From assembly GCF_000720725.1 (NCBI RefSeq), contig NZ_JOCQ01000021.1, forward strand, positions 1-64,000: a DNA stretch of 64,000 bases, written 5' to 3'. Shown here piece after piece: positions 26,775-34,558 of this stretch (its first letter is position 1; the number at the start of each line of letters is the position of its first letter). This stretch comes from Streptomyces rimosus subsp. rimosus (GTDB lineage: Bacteria; Actinomycetota; Actinomycetes; Streptomycetales; Streptomycetaceae). The notes under the pieces were generated by a model. It did not search any database and was not told the DNA's origin. It saw nothing but the letters and a program-made list of their open reading frames with translations. Position numbers and translations under genes: made by a program.

Positions 26775-28126
26775 CTGCACGCCAGGCCCTCCAGTACGTC
26801 GGCGAGTGCGGTCACCCCGGCGACGCAGTCGTTCTCGGCCGCGTGTTCGGCGGGCGAGTGCGAGACGCCGGTGGGGTTGCGTACGAACAGCATGGCGGTG
26901 GGGACGGTTGCGGACAAAATACCCGCATCGTGTCCGGCGCCGGTGCCGAGGACCGGCACCTCGCGGGCGCCGCCGGTCCGGCCGCCGGCTGCGGGCCTGC
27001 TGTCCGCCGCCCGCATGAGGATCTTGGCCAGCTCGTCCCGCAGGGCGTGTCCGAACTCGACGACGGGGGTGAAGGATTCCCGGGTGACGCGGACGTCGAC
27101 GCCGTCCTGCGCGGCGCGCTCGACGGCTGCCCGTTCGATGGCCGCGACGACGGTGTCCAGCGTCTCCTGGTCGGCGGCGCGGGAGTCCAGCCAGCCGCGG
27201 ACCAGCGACGGGATGGCGTTCACGCCGTTCGGCTCGACGCTGGTCTTGCCGAAGGTCGCCAGCGCCCCGGCCTGTTCGGCGCGCTCGCGGGCGGCGAGCA
27301 CGGTCGCCGCGTAGGTGAGCATCGGGTCGCGCCGGTCCGCCAGCCGGGTGGTGCCGGCGTGGTTGGCCTCGCCGTGGAAGTCGAACCGCCAGCGGCCGTG
27401 CGGCCAGATGGCGGAGGCGATGCCCACGGGGTCGCCGGACAGGTCGAGCGCCCGGCCCTGCTCGACGTGCAGTTCGACGAACGCGCCGATGCGGGAGAGC
27501 CGGTCGGGGTCCGGGCCGATGGCGTCCGGGTCGTATCCGGCCCGCTCCATCGCCCGGGGCAGCGTCGTGCCGTCGGCGTCCCGCAGTTCGCGGGCGCGCT
27601 CCACGGTGAGCTGTCCGGCGCTGAGCCGGGAGCCGACGCAGGCCAGACCGAAGCGGGCGCCTTCTTCGTCGCCGAAGTTGACGACGGCCAGCGGCTTGGC
27701 GGGCGTGGCGCCCCGGCGGCGGAGTTCGTCGAGCGCGGCGAAGGAGGACACGACGCCGAGCGGCCCGTCGAAGGCGCCGCCGTCCGGGACGGAGTCCAGG
27801 TGGGAGCCGGTGACCACGGCATCGCCCGCGGCCACGTCGGCGGCGGACGCCGCGCCGAGCCAGGCCCACTGGTTGCCGTTGCGGTCCACCTCGTAGGCCA
27901 GCCCCCGTGCACGGGCCTGGTCCGCGAACCAGGCCCGGCAGTCGGCGTCCGCGCCGGTCCAGGCGTAGCGGCGGTAGCCGCCGGTGCCGGAGTGGCGGCC
28001 GATGGCGGCGAGGTCGCGCCACATCTCGTGGAAGGAGGCGCCGCCCGTACCGACGCCACCCGCCGGGCTCCCCGCCTTCGCCGATCCCTCGGCCTCCGCC
28101 GAGCCGCCCGTCTCCGCCGAGGTCAC
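26771..28126 (-). CDS. M20-family amidohydrolase (allantoate amidohydrolase/N-carbamoylase type) in hut operon
   Basis: 451 residues. It is a dinuclear-metal M20 hydrolase with TGSHLDSVPDGGAFDGPLGV (His/Asp ligands), NFGDEEGARFG (catalytic Glu), ELHVEQGRALD and ANHAGTT. The C-terminal GAGHDAG supplies the last ligand. The family hydrolyses N-carbamoyl amino acids, allantoate and related amides. It overlaps hutU upstream (GTGA) and hutF downstream (GTGA), so it is firmly part of histidine catabolism. N-formylglutamate hydrolysis is the inferred job. The first ~28 residues are Gly/Ala/Ser-rich and disordered. Confidence 0.88.
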   Translation of the reverse strand: MTSAETGGSAEAEGSAKAGSPAGGVGTGGASFHEMWRDLAAIGRHSGTGGYRRYAWTGADADCRAWFADQARARGLAYEVDRNGNQWAWLGAASAADVAAGDAVVTGSHLDSVPDGGAFDGPLGVVSSFAALDELRRRGATPAKPLAVVNFGDEEGARFGLACVGSRLSAGQLTVERARELRDADGTTLPRAMERAGYDPDAIGPDPDRLSRIGAFVELHVEQGRALDLSGDPVGIASAIWPHGRWRFDFHGEANHAGTTRLADRRDPMLTYAATVLAARERAEQAGALATFGKTSVEPNGVNAIPSLVRGWLDSRAADQETLDTVVAAIERAAVERAAQDGVDVRVTRESFTPVVEFGHALRDELAKILMRAADSRPAAGGRTGGAREVPVLGTGAGHDAGILSATVPTAMLFVRNPTGVSHSPAEHAAENDCVAGVTALADVLEGLACR

Positions 28127-29781
28127 TCGCCCTCCCGCATCGGGATGCGCACGCCGCGTTCGGCCGCGACCTCGTCGGCGCGCTCGTAGCCGGCGTCGAC
28201 GTGGCGGATGACGCCCATGCCCGGGTCGTTGGTCAGCACGCGGCGGATCTTCTCGCCCGCCAGCGGTGTGCCGTCGGCGACCGTGACCTGACCGGCGTGG
28301 ATGGAGCGACCCATGCCGACGCCGCCGCCGTGGTGCAGCGAGACCCACGAGGCGCCGGAGGCGACGTTGACCATGGCGTTCAGCAGCGGCCAGTCGGCGA
28401 TCGCGTCGGAGCCGTCGAGCATCGCCTCGGTCTCCCGGTACGGGGACGCCACCGAGCCGCAGTCCAGGTGGTCGCGGCCGATGGCCAGCGGGGCCTGGAG
28501 GGTGCCGTCGGCGACCATGTCGTTGAAGCGCTCGCCCGCCTTGTCGCGCTCGCCGTAGCCGAGCCAGCAGATCCGGGCCGGCAGGCCCTGGAAGTGCACC
28601 CGCTCGCCCGCCAGCTTGATCCACCGGGCGAGCGACTCGTTCTCCGGGAAGAGGTCGAGGATCGCCCGGTCGGTGGCGGCGATGTCCTTCGGGTCGCCGG
28701 ACAGCGCGGCCCAGCGGAACGGGCCCTTGCCCTCGGCGAACAGCGGCCGGATGTAGGCGGGCACGAAGCCGGGGAAGGCGAACGCACGCTTGTAACCGGC
28801 GAGTTCCGCCTCGCCGCGGATGGAGTTGCCGTAGTCGAAGACCTCGGCCCCGGCGTCCATGAAGCCGACCATGGCCTCCACGTGCCGGGCCATCGACTCG
28901 CGGGCCCGGCGGGTGAAGTCGGCGGGCTGCTCGGCCGCGTAGGTGGCCATGTCCGCGAAGTCGATGCCGACCGGGAGGTACGACAGCGGGTCGTGGGCGG
29001 AGGTCTGGTCGGTGACGATGTCGATCGGCGCGCCGTCGGCGAGCATCCGCGGCAGCAGGTCCGCGGCGTTGCCGAGCAGACCGATGGACAGCGGTTTGCG
29101 CTGGTCGCGGGCCTCGACGGCGAGCTGGAGGGCGTGCTGGAGGCTGTCAGCCTTCACGTCCAGGTAGCGGTGTTCGATGCGCCGCTCGATGGCGCGCGGG
29201 TCGCAGTCGATGCAGATCGCGACACCGTCGTTCATCGTGACGGCGAGCGGCTGGGCGCCGCCCATGCCGCCGAGCCCGGCGGTGAGCGTGATCGTCCCGG
29301 CGAGCGAGCCGTTGAACTTCTTCGCGGCGACGGCGGCGAACGTCTCGTAGGTGCCCTGGAGGATGCCCTGCGTGCCGATGTAGATCCACGAACCGGCCGT
29401 CATCTGGCCGTACATGGTCAGGCCCAGCGCCTCCAGGCGCCGGAACTCCTCCCAGTTGGCCCAGTCGCCCACCAGGTTGGAGTTGGCGATCAGCACCCGC
29501 GGCGCCCACTCATGGGTCTGCATGACGCCGACCGGCCGGCCCGACTGGACGAGCATCGTCTCGTCCTGCTTGAGCGTCGTCAGCGTGCGCACCATCGCGT
29601 CGAAGGAGCGCCAGTCGCGGGCGGCCTTGCCGGTGCCGCCGTAGACGACGAGCTTGTCCGGGTGCTCGGCGACCTCCGGGTCGAGGTTGTTCTGCAGCAT
29701 GCGCAGCGCGGCTTCCTGCTGCCATCCTCGCGCGCTCAGTTCCGTACCGCGCGGTGCCCGCACGGGTCGCGGTCCTGACAT
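28123..29781 (-). CDS. hutU: Urocanate hydratase
   Basis: 552 residues, standard length. It uses tightly bound NAD+ as an electrophile to hydrate urocanate to imidazolonepropionate. Diagnostic segments: YGGTGKAARDW, GSWIYIGTQGILQGTYETF, GLGGMGGAQPLAVTM (NAD fold), GKGPFRWAALSGDP, and ARICWLGYGERDKAG. It is first in the hutU-M20-hutF-hutI operon. No histidase gene is in the operon; the ammonia-lyase at 40.7 kb is a poor hutH candidate. Confidence 0.97.
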   Translation of the reverse strand: MSGPRPVRAPRGTELSARGWQQEAALRMLQNNLDPEVAEHPDKLVVYGGTGKAARDWRSFDAMVRTLTTLKQDETMLVQSGRPVGVMQTHEWAPRVLIANSNLVGDWANWEEFRRLEALGLTMYGQMTAGSWIYIGTQGILQGTYETFAAVAAKKFNGSLAGTITLTAGLGGMGGAQPLAVTMNDGVAICIDCDPRAIERRIEHRYLDVKADSLQHALQLAVEARDQRKPLSIGLLGNAADLLPRMLADGAPIDIVTDQTSAHDPLSYLPVGIDFADMATYAAEQPADFTRRARESMARHVEAMVGFMDAGAEVFDYGNSIRGEAELAGYKRAFAFPGFVPAYIRPLFAEGKGPFRWAALSGDPKDIAATDRAILDLFPENESLARWIKLAGERVHFQGLPARICWLGYGERDKAGERFNDMVADGTLQAPLAIGRDHLDCGSVASPYRETEAMLDGSDAIADWPLLNAMVNVASGASWVSLHHGGGVGMGRSIHAGQVTVADGTPLAGEKIRRVLTNDPGMGVIRHVDAGYERADEVAAERGVRIPMREGE

Positions 29782-29820
29782 GGGCCGTGCCTCCCTGACG
29801 TCGATGCGAATGGATCGAGC

Positions 29821-29845
29821 TATTCACATCTTGAGGTGTTGAATA
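29821..29845. promoter_or_regulatory. 25-bp imperfect palindrome upstream of hutU
   Basis: Arms TATTCA (29821-29826) and TGAATA (29840-29845) with extra pairs near the centre, 40 bases upstream of the hutU ATG. The position suits an operator or activator site for the hut operon. The TATTCA-type half also occurs at the lyase and permease promoters (42.2 and 48.2 kb). Confidence 0.45.
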
Positions 29846-29861
29846 TGGCTAGTCAACAGGT

Positions 29862-29890
29862 CGGGGCGGGGCGCGCGCCGCCCCGCCCCG
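29862..29890. terminator. GC-rich hairpin between the 219-aa gene and hutU
   Basis: A 12-bp stem (CGGGGCGGGGCG / CGCCCCGCCCCG) with a CGCGC loop, just after the stop of the 29903-30562 gene, isolating that operon from hutU. Confidence 0.75.
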
Positions 29891-29902
29891 TCGGCCAGGG
29901 CC

Positions 29903-30562
29903 TCAGCGCACCGTCTGATCACCGTCCGGTACGTCCGTCACCGACACCTTCGCCCGCGGCTGCCCCAGGCCGTCCGCCACCGCCGCCGCCAGACCGTCCG
30001 GATCGGGACGCGTCGGGTACGGCACGGCCTCCCCGTCCCCGTAACTCTCCACGGCCTTCGTGAAGTAGCCGGGATGCCAGGCGCCGACCGCGCCCCTGAC
30101 CTCGACGGCGGTCACGGGCCGGTCGCCGACCCGTGACCGCAGGGCGCCGAGGATGCGGTCGGAGCGGTACTCCCCCGGCACCTGGAACAAACTGGCGTGC
30201 GCGCCCACCAGACCGCCGTCCGCGAGGCGGACCGTCACGGTCAGGCAGCTGGTCACGCTCGGGTAGAGCAGCGCGCCGCCGGGGCCGGCCTCCCGGACCT
30301 GGCCCTCGGTGATGCGGACGGCCGGAGCGGCAGCCGGGGCCGTGGTGCTGGCTGCCGGGCTTCCGTCGAGGCGGGACTGCGCCACGGCCGGCCCCGTACC
30401 GGCGTACAACGCCAGAACCGCGGCCGGTACGGCCAGCAGCCGCAGGCCGCGTTTCCGGTGCCCGTGCCGCAGGCCGCGAACACGGAGCCCGCGCCGCAGA
30501 CCACGATCCCGAAGCCCGCGTCCCCGCCCCCAACCCCGACCTGCTATTTCCCTGATGAACAA
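29903..30562 (-). CDS. Hypothetical exported protein, possible CheD/CNF-like Cys-His core
   Basis: About 219 residues if translated from TTG 30562; the start is uncertain (a GTG/ATG-type codon with a good ribosome site was not found, and an ATG at 30649 overlaps the previous gene). The N-terminus is unusually basic with RGLR-type repeats, followed by a hydrophobic segment LLAVPAAVLALYAG and a signal-like AVAQ. The ~150-residue domain contains SCLTVTVRLADGGLVGAHAS, in which the Cys and His are 16 residues apart. This arrangement resembles CheD and CNF1-type deamidases, but I cannot confirm it. It follows the racemase gene on the same strand. Function is unassigned. Confidence 0.65.
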   Translation of the reverse strand: MFIREIAGRGWGRGRGLRDRGLRRGLRVRGLRHGHRKRGLRLLAVPAAVLALYAGTGPAVAQSRLDGSPAASTTAPAAAPAVRITEGQVREAGPGGALLYPSVTSCLTVTVRLADGGLVGAHASLFQVPGEYRSDRILGALRSRVGDRPVTAVEVRGAVGAWHPGYFTKAVESYGDGEAVPYPTRPDPDGLAAAVADGLGQPRAKVSVTDVPDGDQTVR

Positions 30563-30602
30563 CGCGTTCCGCTTTCTCTTCTCGGTATGTGACCTCCCAC
30601 CT

Positions 30603-31646
30603 CTACAGCACGAACCCCTGCGGAAACGGATCGGACGGATCGAGCACATACCGGGCCGTGCCCGTGATCCAGGCCCGGCCGGTCACCGTGGGGACGACGG
30701 CCGGCCGTCCGCCGACCCGGTCCGTGCCCACCAGGCGGCCCGTGAAGCAGGTGCCGATCAGGGACTCGTTGACGAAGGGCCGGTCGAGGGGGAGTTCGCC
30801 GCGCGCGTGCAGCTGGGCCATGCGGGCGCTGGTGCCGGTGCCGCAGGGCGAGCGGTCGAGCCAGCCGGGGTGGATGACCATGGCGTTACGGGAATCCGAG
30901 CCGTCCGGGCCCGGCGTGCCGGCAGCCGTGAACTGGACGTGGTGGCAGCCGGAGATGGCCGGGTCGGCGGGGTGGACGGGCCGGTCCCGTTCGTCGACCG
31001 CGGCCATCACGGCCAGGCCCGCCGCGATGATCTCGTCCAGGTGGGCGGAGTCGAACGGGATGCCCAGCGCGGCGAGCGGCGTGATCGCGTAGAAGTTGCC
31101 GCCGTACGCCAGGTCGTAGCGGACCTCGCCGAAGCCGGGCACCTTCACCACGGCGTCCAGTTCGTGCGCGTACGAGGGCACGTTGCGGATCGTGACGTGC
31201 TCGGCCCGCCCGTCGCGCACCGCGACCCGGGCCGCGACCAGCCCGGCCGGGGTGTCCAGCCGTACGGTGGTGACCGGCTCGGTGACCTCCACCAGGCCCG
31301 TCTCCACCAGCACCGTCGCGACGCCGATGGTGCCGTGCCCGCACATCGGCAGGCAGCCGGACACCTCGATGTAGACGACGCCCCAGTCGGCGTCCGGCCG
31401 GGTCGGCGGTTGCAGGATCGCCCCGCTCATCGCGGCGTGCCCGCGCGGTTCGTTCACCAGCAGCCGGCGGATGGAGTCCAGGTGCTCGACGAAGTACCGG
31501 CGGCGTTCGGCCATGGTCGCGCCGGGGATGGTGCCGACGCCGTCCGTGATGACGCGCGTCGGCATGCCCTCGGTGTGCGAGTCCACGGCGCTGAAGGTGC
31601 GCACGCTGCGCGCGGCGAAAGCGGCCTTCGTGCCGTCGGCCGTCAC
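30603..31646 (-). CDS. Proline racemase family protein (probable 4-hydroxyproline 2-epimerase)
   Basis: 347 residues. Both catalytic Cys are present: PMCGHGTIG (around residue 105) and DRSPCGTGTSA (around residue 265), which indicates a true two-base epimerase rather than a dehydratase. DSHTEGMPTRV near the start is the family N-terminal motif. The GTG at 31646 overlaps the upstream DapA-like stop as GTGA. With the flavoprotein dehydrogenases and DapA-like protein upstream, conversion of trans-4-hydroxy-L-proline to cis-4-hydroxy-D-proline is the best fit. Proline or 3-hydroxyproline are alternatives. Confidence 0.91.
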   Translation of the reverse strand: MTADGTKAAFAARSVRTFSAVDSHTEGMPTRVITDGVGTIPGATMAERRRYFVEHLDSIRRLLVNEPRGHAAMSGAILQPPTRPDADWGVVYIEVSGCLPMCGHGTIGVATVLVETGLVEVTEPVTTVRLDTPAGLVAARVAVRDGRAEHVTIRNVPSYAHELDAVVKVPGFGEVRYDLAYGGNFYAITPLAALGIPFDSAHLDEIIAAGLAVMAAVDERDRPVHPADPAISGCHHVQFTAAGTPGPDGSDSRNAMVIHPGWLDRSPCGTGTSARMAQLHARGELPLDRPFVNESLIGTCFTGRLVGTDRVGGRPAVVPTVTGRAWITGTARYVLDPSDPFPQGFVL

Positions 31647-32614
31647 CGCCCCTCCGCTTTCGCCCAGATCTCCAGCGCCTGGACGGCGCCGCGCATGTCC
31701 GCGTCCAGTTGCCGCCGTTGTTCCGGGAGCAGCGGCCCGCGCGGCGGCCGGCAGGGCCCGCCGTAGCGCCCCACGAGGTCCATCCCGCGCTTGATGGCCT
31801 GGACGAACTCGGTGCGCGAGTCCCACCGGAACGCGGCGACCAGCGGCTCGTACAGCTCCCGCGCCTCGCTGACGCGCCCCTCCAGGGCCAGCTCGTAGAG
31901 GCGTACGGACTCGGCGGGGAAGACGTTGGGAAAGCCGGCGAACCAGCCGGTGGCGCCCATGAGCAGCGCCTCCAGCACCAGGTCGTCCGCGCCCGCGACC
32001 ACCTCCAGGCCGGGGGCCTGCTCCTTGATGTGCAGCACCCGGCGGATGTCGCCGGAGAACTCCTTGACGGCCACCACACCGTCGATCGCGGCGACCTCCC
32101 GCAGCACCTCCGGCGTGAGGTCGATCTTGGTGTCGAGCGGGTTGTTGTACGCCATGACCGGCAGCCCGACGGCCGCGACCTCCTCGAAGTGCCGCACGAT
32201 CTCAGCGGTGTTGGCCCGGTAGAGGGTGGGCGGCAGGCACAGCACGCCGTCCGCGCCGTCCTCGGCCGCCAGCTCCGCCCAGTACCGCGCCTGGTGCGCA
32301 CCGGCCCCGTGCACCCCGACCACGACCAGCGCGTCGCGCCCCACCGCCGAGACGGCCGTACGGGCCACGGCGCGCCGTTCGCCGTCGGTGAGGGAGGAGT
32401 ACTCGCCGAGCGAACCGTTCGGTCCGACACCGTGACAGCCGTTGTCGACGAGCCAGCGGCAGTGGTCGGCGTACCGGTCGAGGTCGGGCCGCAGCCCGGC
32501 GGGCGCGGCCCGGTCCTCGGCGTACGGGAGGGCGGTGGCGACGATGACGCCGGTCAGGGACGTACGGGAGGCGGCATGGGGCGTACGGGACTGCGGCGTG
32601 GCGTGGTCCGTCAT
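31643..32614 (-). CDS. DapA/NAL-family lyase (probable 1-pyrroline-4-hydroxy-2-carboxylate deaminase)
   Basis: 323 residues, a TIM-barrel class I aldolase of the dihydrodipicolinate-synthase superfamily. GPNGSLGEYSSLT matches the GxxGE substrate loop. VMAYNNPLDT carries the conserved Tyr and GVVAVKEFSGD the Schiff-base Lys. In hydroxyproline clusters this family deaminates 1-pyrroline-4-hydroxy-2-carboxylate to 2-oxoglutarate semialdehyde. The assignment rests on the operon rather than on specificity residues. It starts at 32614 with GAGAGGA upstream, 36 bases after the flavoprotein stop. Confidence 0.88.
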   Translation of the reverse strand: MTDHATPQSRTPHAASRTSLTGVIVATALPYAEDRAAPAGLRPDLDRYADHCRWLVDNGCHGVGPNGSLGEYSSLTDGERRAVARTAVSAVGRDALVVVGVHGAGAHQARYWAELAAEDGADGVLCLPPTLYRANTAEIVRHFEEVAAVGLPVMAYNNPLDTKIDLTPEVLREVAAIDGVVAVKEFSGDIRRVLHIKEQAPGLEVVAGADDLVLEALLMGATGWFAGFPNVFPAESVRLYELALEGRVSEARELYEPLVAAFRWDSRTEFVQAIKRGMDLVGRYGGPCRPPRGPLLPEQRRQLDADMRGAVQALEIWAKAEGR

Positions 32615-32650
32615 GGCGGGTCCTCTCGTTACGGCGGGTGGTGCGGGAGT

Positions 32651-34558
32651 TCAGGATTCGGTCGGTGTGCGGCCGGAAGGGGATTCGTGAACGGGGTCGG
32701 GTACGGGCTCGGGTTCAGGTCCGGGCCCGGACGCGTCCGTACTCCCGGATACCGGCCCATCCGTACTCCCCGATATGGGCGCGCCCGTCCCCGCAGCGGC
32801 CAGATCCGCGAGCCGTACCGGCTGGGCGATCGGGCGCCGGTCGGCCGTCTGCGGGTCGGGCAGGGCGTCCGGGCCGCAGAGGCCGGCCGCGTTGCGGGCG
32901 CAGATCCGGCCCTGGCAGGGGCCCAGTCCGACGCGCGTGGCGAGCTTGAACGTGCGCATGCCGTCGGCAGACGAGGCCTCTGAACGCACCTGCCCGTACG
33001 GCACCTCCTCGCAGCGGCAGACGAGCGTGTCCTCGTCGGGCCAGGTGCGCCAGCCGGGGCGTACGGGGTGGGTCGCGGCGAGCAGCCGGGCGAAGCGGCG
33101 GCCCGCGAGCACCCGCCGCCGGACGGCCGGGGCGCGTCGCACCGTCTCGGACAGCGCACCGGCCCACCGCGCCGCCGCCAGCCCCGCCAGCTCGCCTTCG
33201 GCCGCCGCGAGCGCCGCGCCGCCGATGCCGGTGGGCTCGCCCGCCGCGTACACGCCGGGTACGGAGGTCTGCTGCGCGGGTCCGACGGCGACCCAGGTGC
33301 CGTCGCGCAGCGTGCATCCGGCGGCGAGGGCGAGTTCGAGCTGCGGCGTGAAGCCGTAGCCGACGCAGAGGGCGTCCACGTCCTCGATGCGGTGTTCGGT
33401 ACCGGGCACGACGCTCCAGTCCGGTGCGAGGCGGGCCACCGTCACCGCCTCGACGCGGTCCCGTCCGTGTGCGGCGACGACCGCCCGGCGGGGCCGGTAG
33501 GGGACGCGGTGCCGCGCCATCGCCGTGGCGTACGCGAGGAGTTCGGGGACCTTGCCGCCGCCGTCCCGGAGCGCGGCCACGGGGGCGCGCAGCCAGGCGG
33601 CGGGCGTACCCGCCTCGTACACGCCCAGGACGCGCGCCCCCACGGTGAGCAGCGACGAGGTGACCGGCAGCAGGAACGGGCCGGTGCCGGAGACCACCAC
33701 CCGGCGGCCGATCGCCGTCCGCTGCCCCTTGGCGAGCGCCTGCGCCGCGCCTGCCGTGACGACACCCGGCAGGTCCCAGCCGGGGAACGGCAGCGCCCGG
33801 TCGTACGCGCCGGTGCACAGGACGAGCGCGTCGGCGTGCAGGGTGTACGGGGTACGGGCGGGGGCGTCGGCGGGGCCTTGCAGGACGTGGACGGTCCAGT
33901 TGGAGACAGCCGGGCGAGAACCGTGAGCGGCCCCGGTTTCATCCCCGCTCCCTGTCACGCCGCCTTCTCCCCCACCCCCGCGCTCCCCGGCCTCCACTCC
34001 CCACACCGTCGCCCCCGCCAGCCACTCGACCCGCGGATGCTCCCGTACGGCCCGCACCGCCGCGCCCCGCGCCGGGCCGTCCGCGGCCTGCCGGTGGTAC
34101 TGCCCGCCCGGCCGCTCCCCGTCGTCCACCAGCACCACCCGCACCCCGGTCCCGGCCGCCGCCAGCGCCGCCGCCATGCCCGCGGGCCCGGCCCCGACGA
34201 CGACCACCGGCACCGACACGGCCTTCGCCACCACGGGAAGCCCACCCTGGGTGCCAGGCTCCGGCGCGGGCTCCGGCAACCGCGCCCCCACCTGCGTCTC
34301 GATGCGGTCCCCCGCCACCACCACCCGCCGGCAGGCCCGTACATCAGGTACGCCGTTCACCACCACCAGGCAGTCGTGGCAGACGCCGATCCCGCAGAAC
34401 ACGCCACGCGGACGGCCGCCGCGCGTGGTCCGCCAGGAGAGGCGCCCCGCGGCCAGCAGCACCGAGGCGGCCGTCTGCCCGGGCCGCGCCCACTGTTCGT
34501 CACCGTCCACCGTCACGCGGAACACCGCGCCGCCCCCCTTCCCGGCCCCGGCCGTCAC
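32651..34558 (-). CDS. Fused 2Fe-2S ferredoxin / FAD-dependent oxidoreductase
   Basis: 635 residues. Residues ~10-95 form a plant-type 2Fe-2S domain (CGIGVCHDC, then VRAC). A long pyridine-nucleotide-disulphide-type flavoprotein domain follows, with VVVVGAGPAGMAAAL and VVSGTGPFLLPVTSSLL. The C-terminal region carries a BFD-like iron-sulphur motif (CRCEEVP and LGPCQGRIC), then a Pro/Glu-rich tail with a repeated SGSTD unit. D-hydroxyproline dehydrogenases often keep the ferredoxin and flavin subunits on separate genes; here they are one unbroken frame. The GTG at 34558 overlaps the previous stop as GTGA. It likely forms a complex with the DadA-like protein upstream. Confidence 0.9.
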   Translation of the reverse strand: MTAGAGKGGGAVFRVTVDGDEQWARPGQTAASVLLAAGRLSWRTTRGGRPRGVFCGIGVCHDCLVVVNGVPDVRACRRVVVAGDRIETQVGARLPEPAPEPGTQGGLPVVAKAVSVPVVVVGAGPAGMAAALAAAGTGVRVVLVDDGERPGGQYHRQAADGPARGAAVRAVREHPRVEWLAGATVWGVEAGERGGGGEGGVTGSGDETGAAHGSRPAVSNWTVHVLQGPADAPARTPYTLHADALVLCTGAYDRALPFPGWDLPGVVTAGAAQALAKGQRTAIGRRVVVSGTGPFLLPVTSSLLTVGARVLGVYEAGTPAAWLRAPVAALRDGGGKVPELLAYATAMARHRVPYRPRRAVVAAHGRDRVEAVTVARLAPDWSVVPGTEHRIEDVDALCVGYGFTPQLELALAAGCTLRDGTWVAVGPAQQTSVPGVYAAGEPTGIGGAALAAAEGELAGLAAARWAGALSETVRRAPAVRRRVLAGRRFARLLAATHPVRPGWRTWPDEDTLVCRCEEVPYGQVRSEASSADGMRTFKLATRVGLGPCQGRICARNAAGLCGPDALPDPQTADRRPIAQPVRLADLAAAGTGAPISGSTDGPVSGSTDASGPGPEPEPVPDPVHESPSGRTPTES

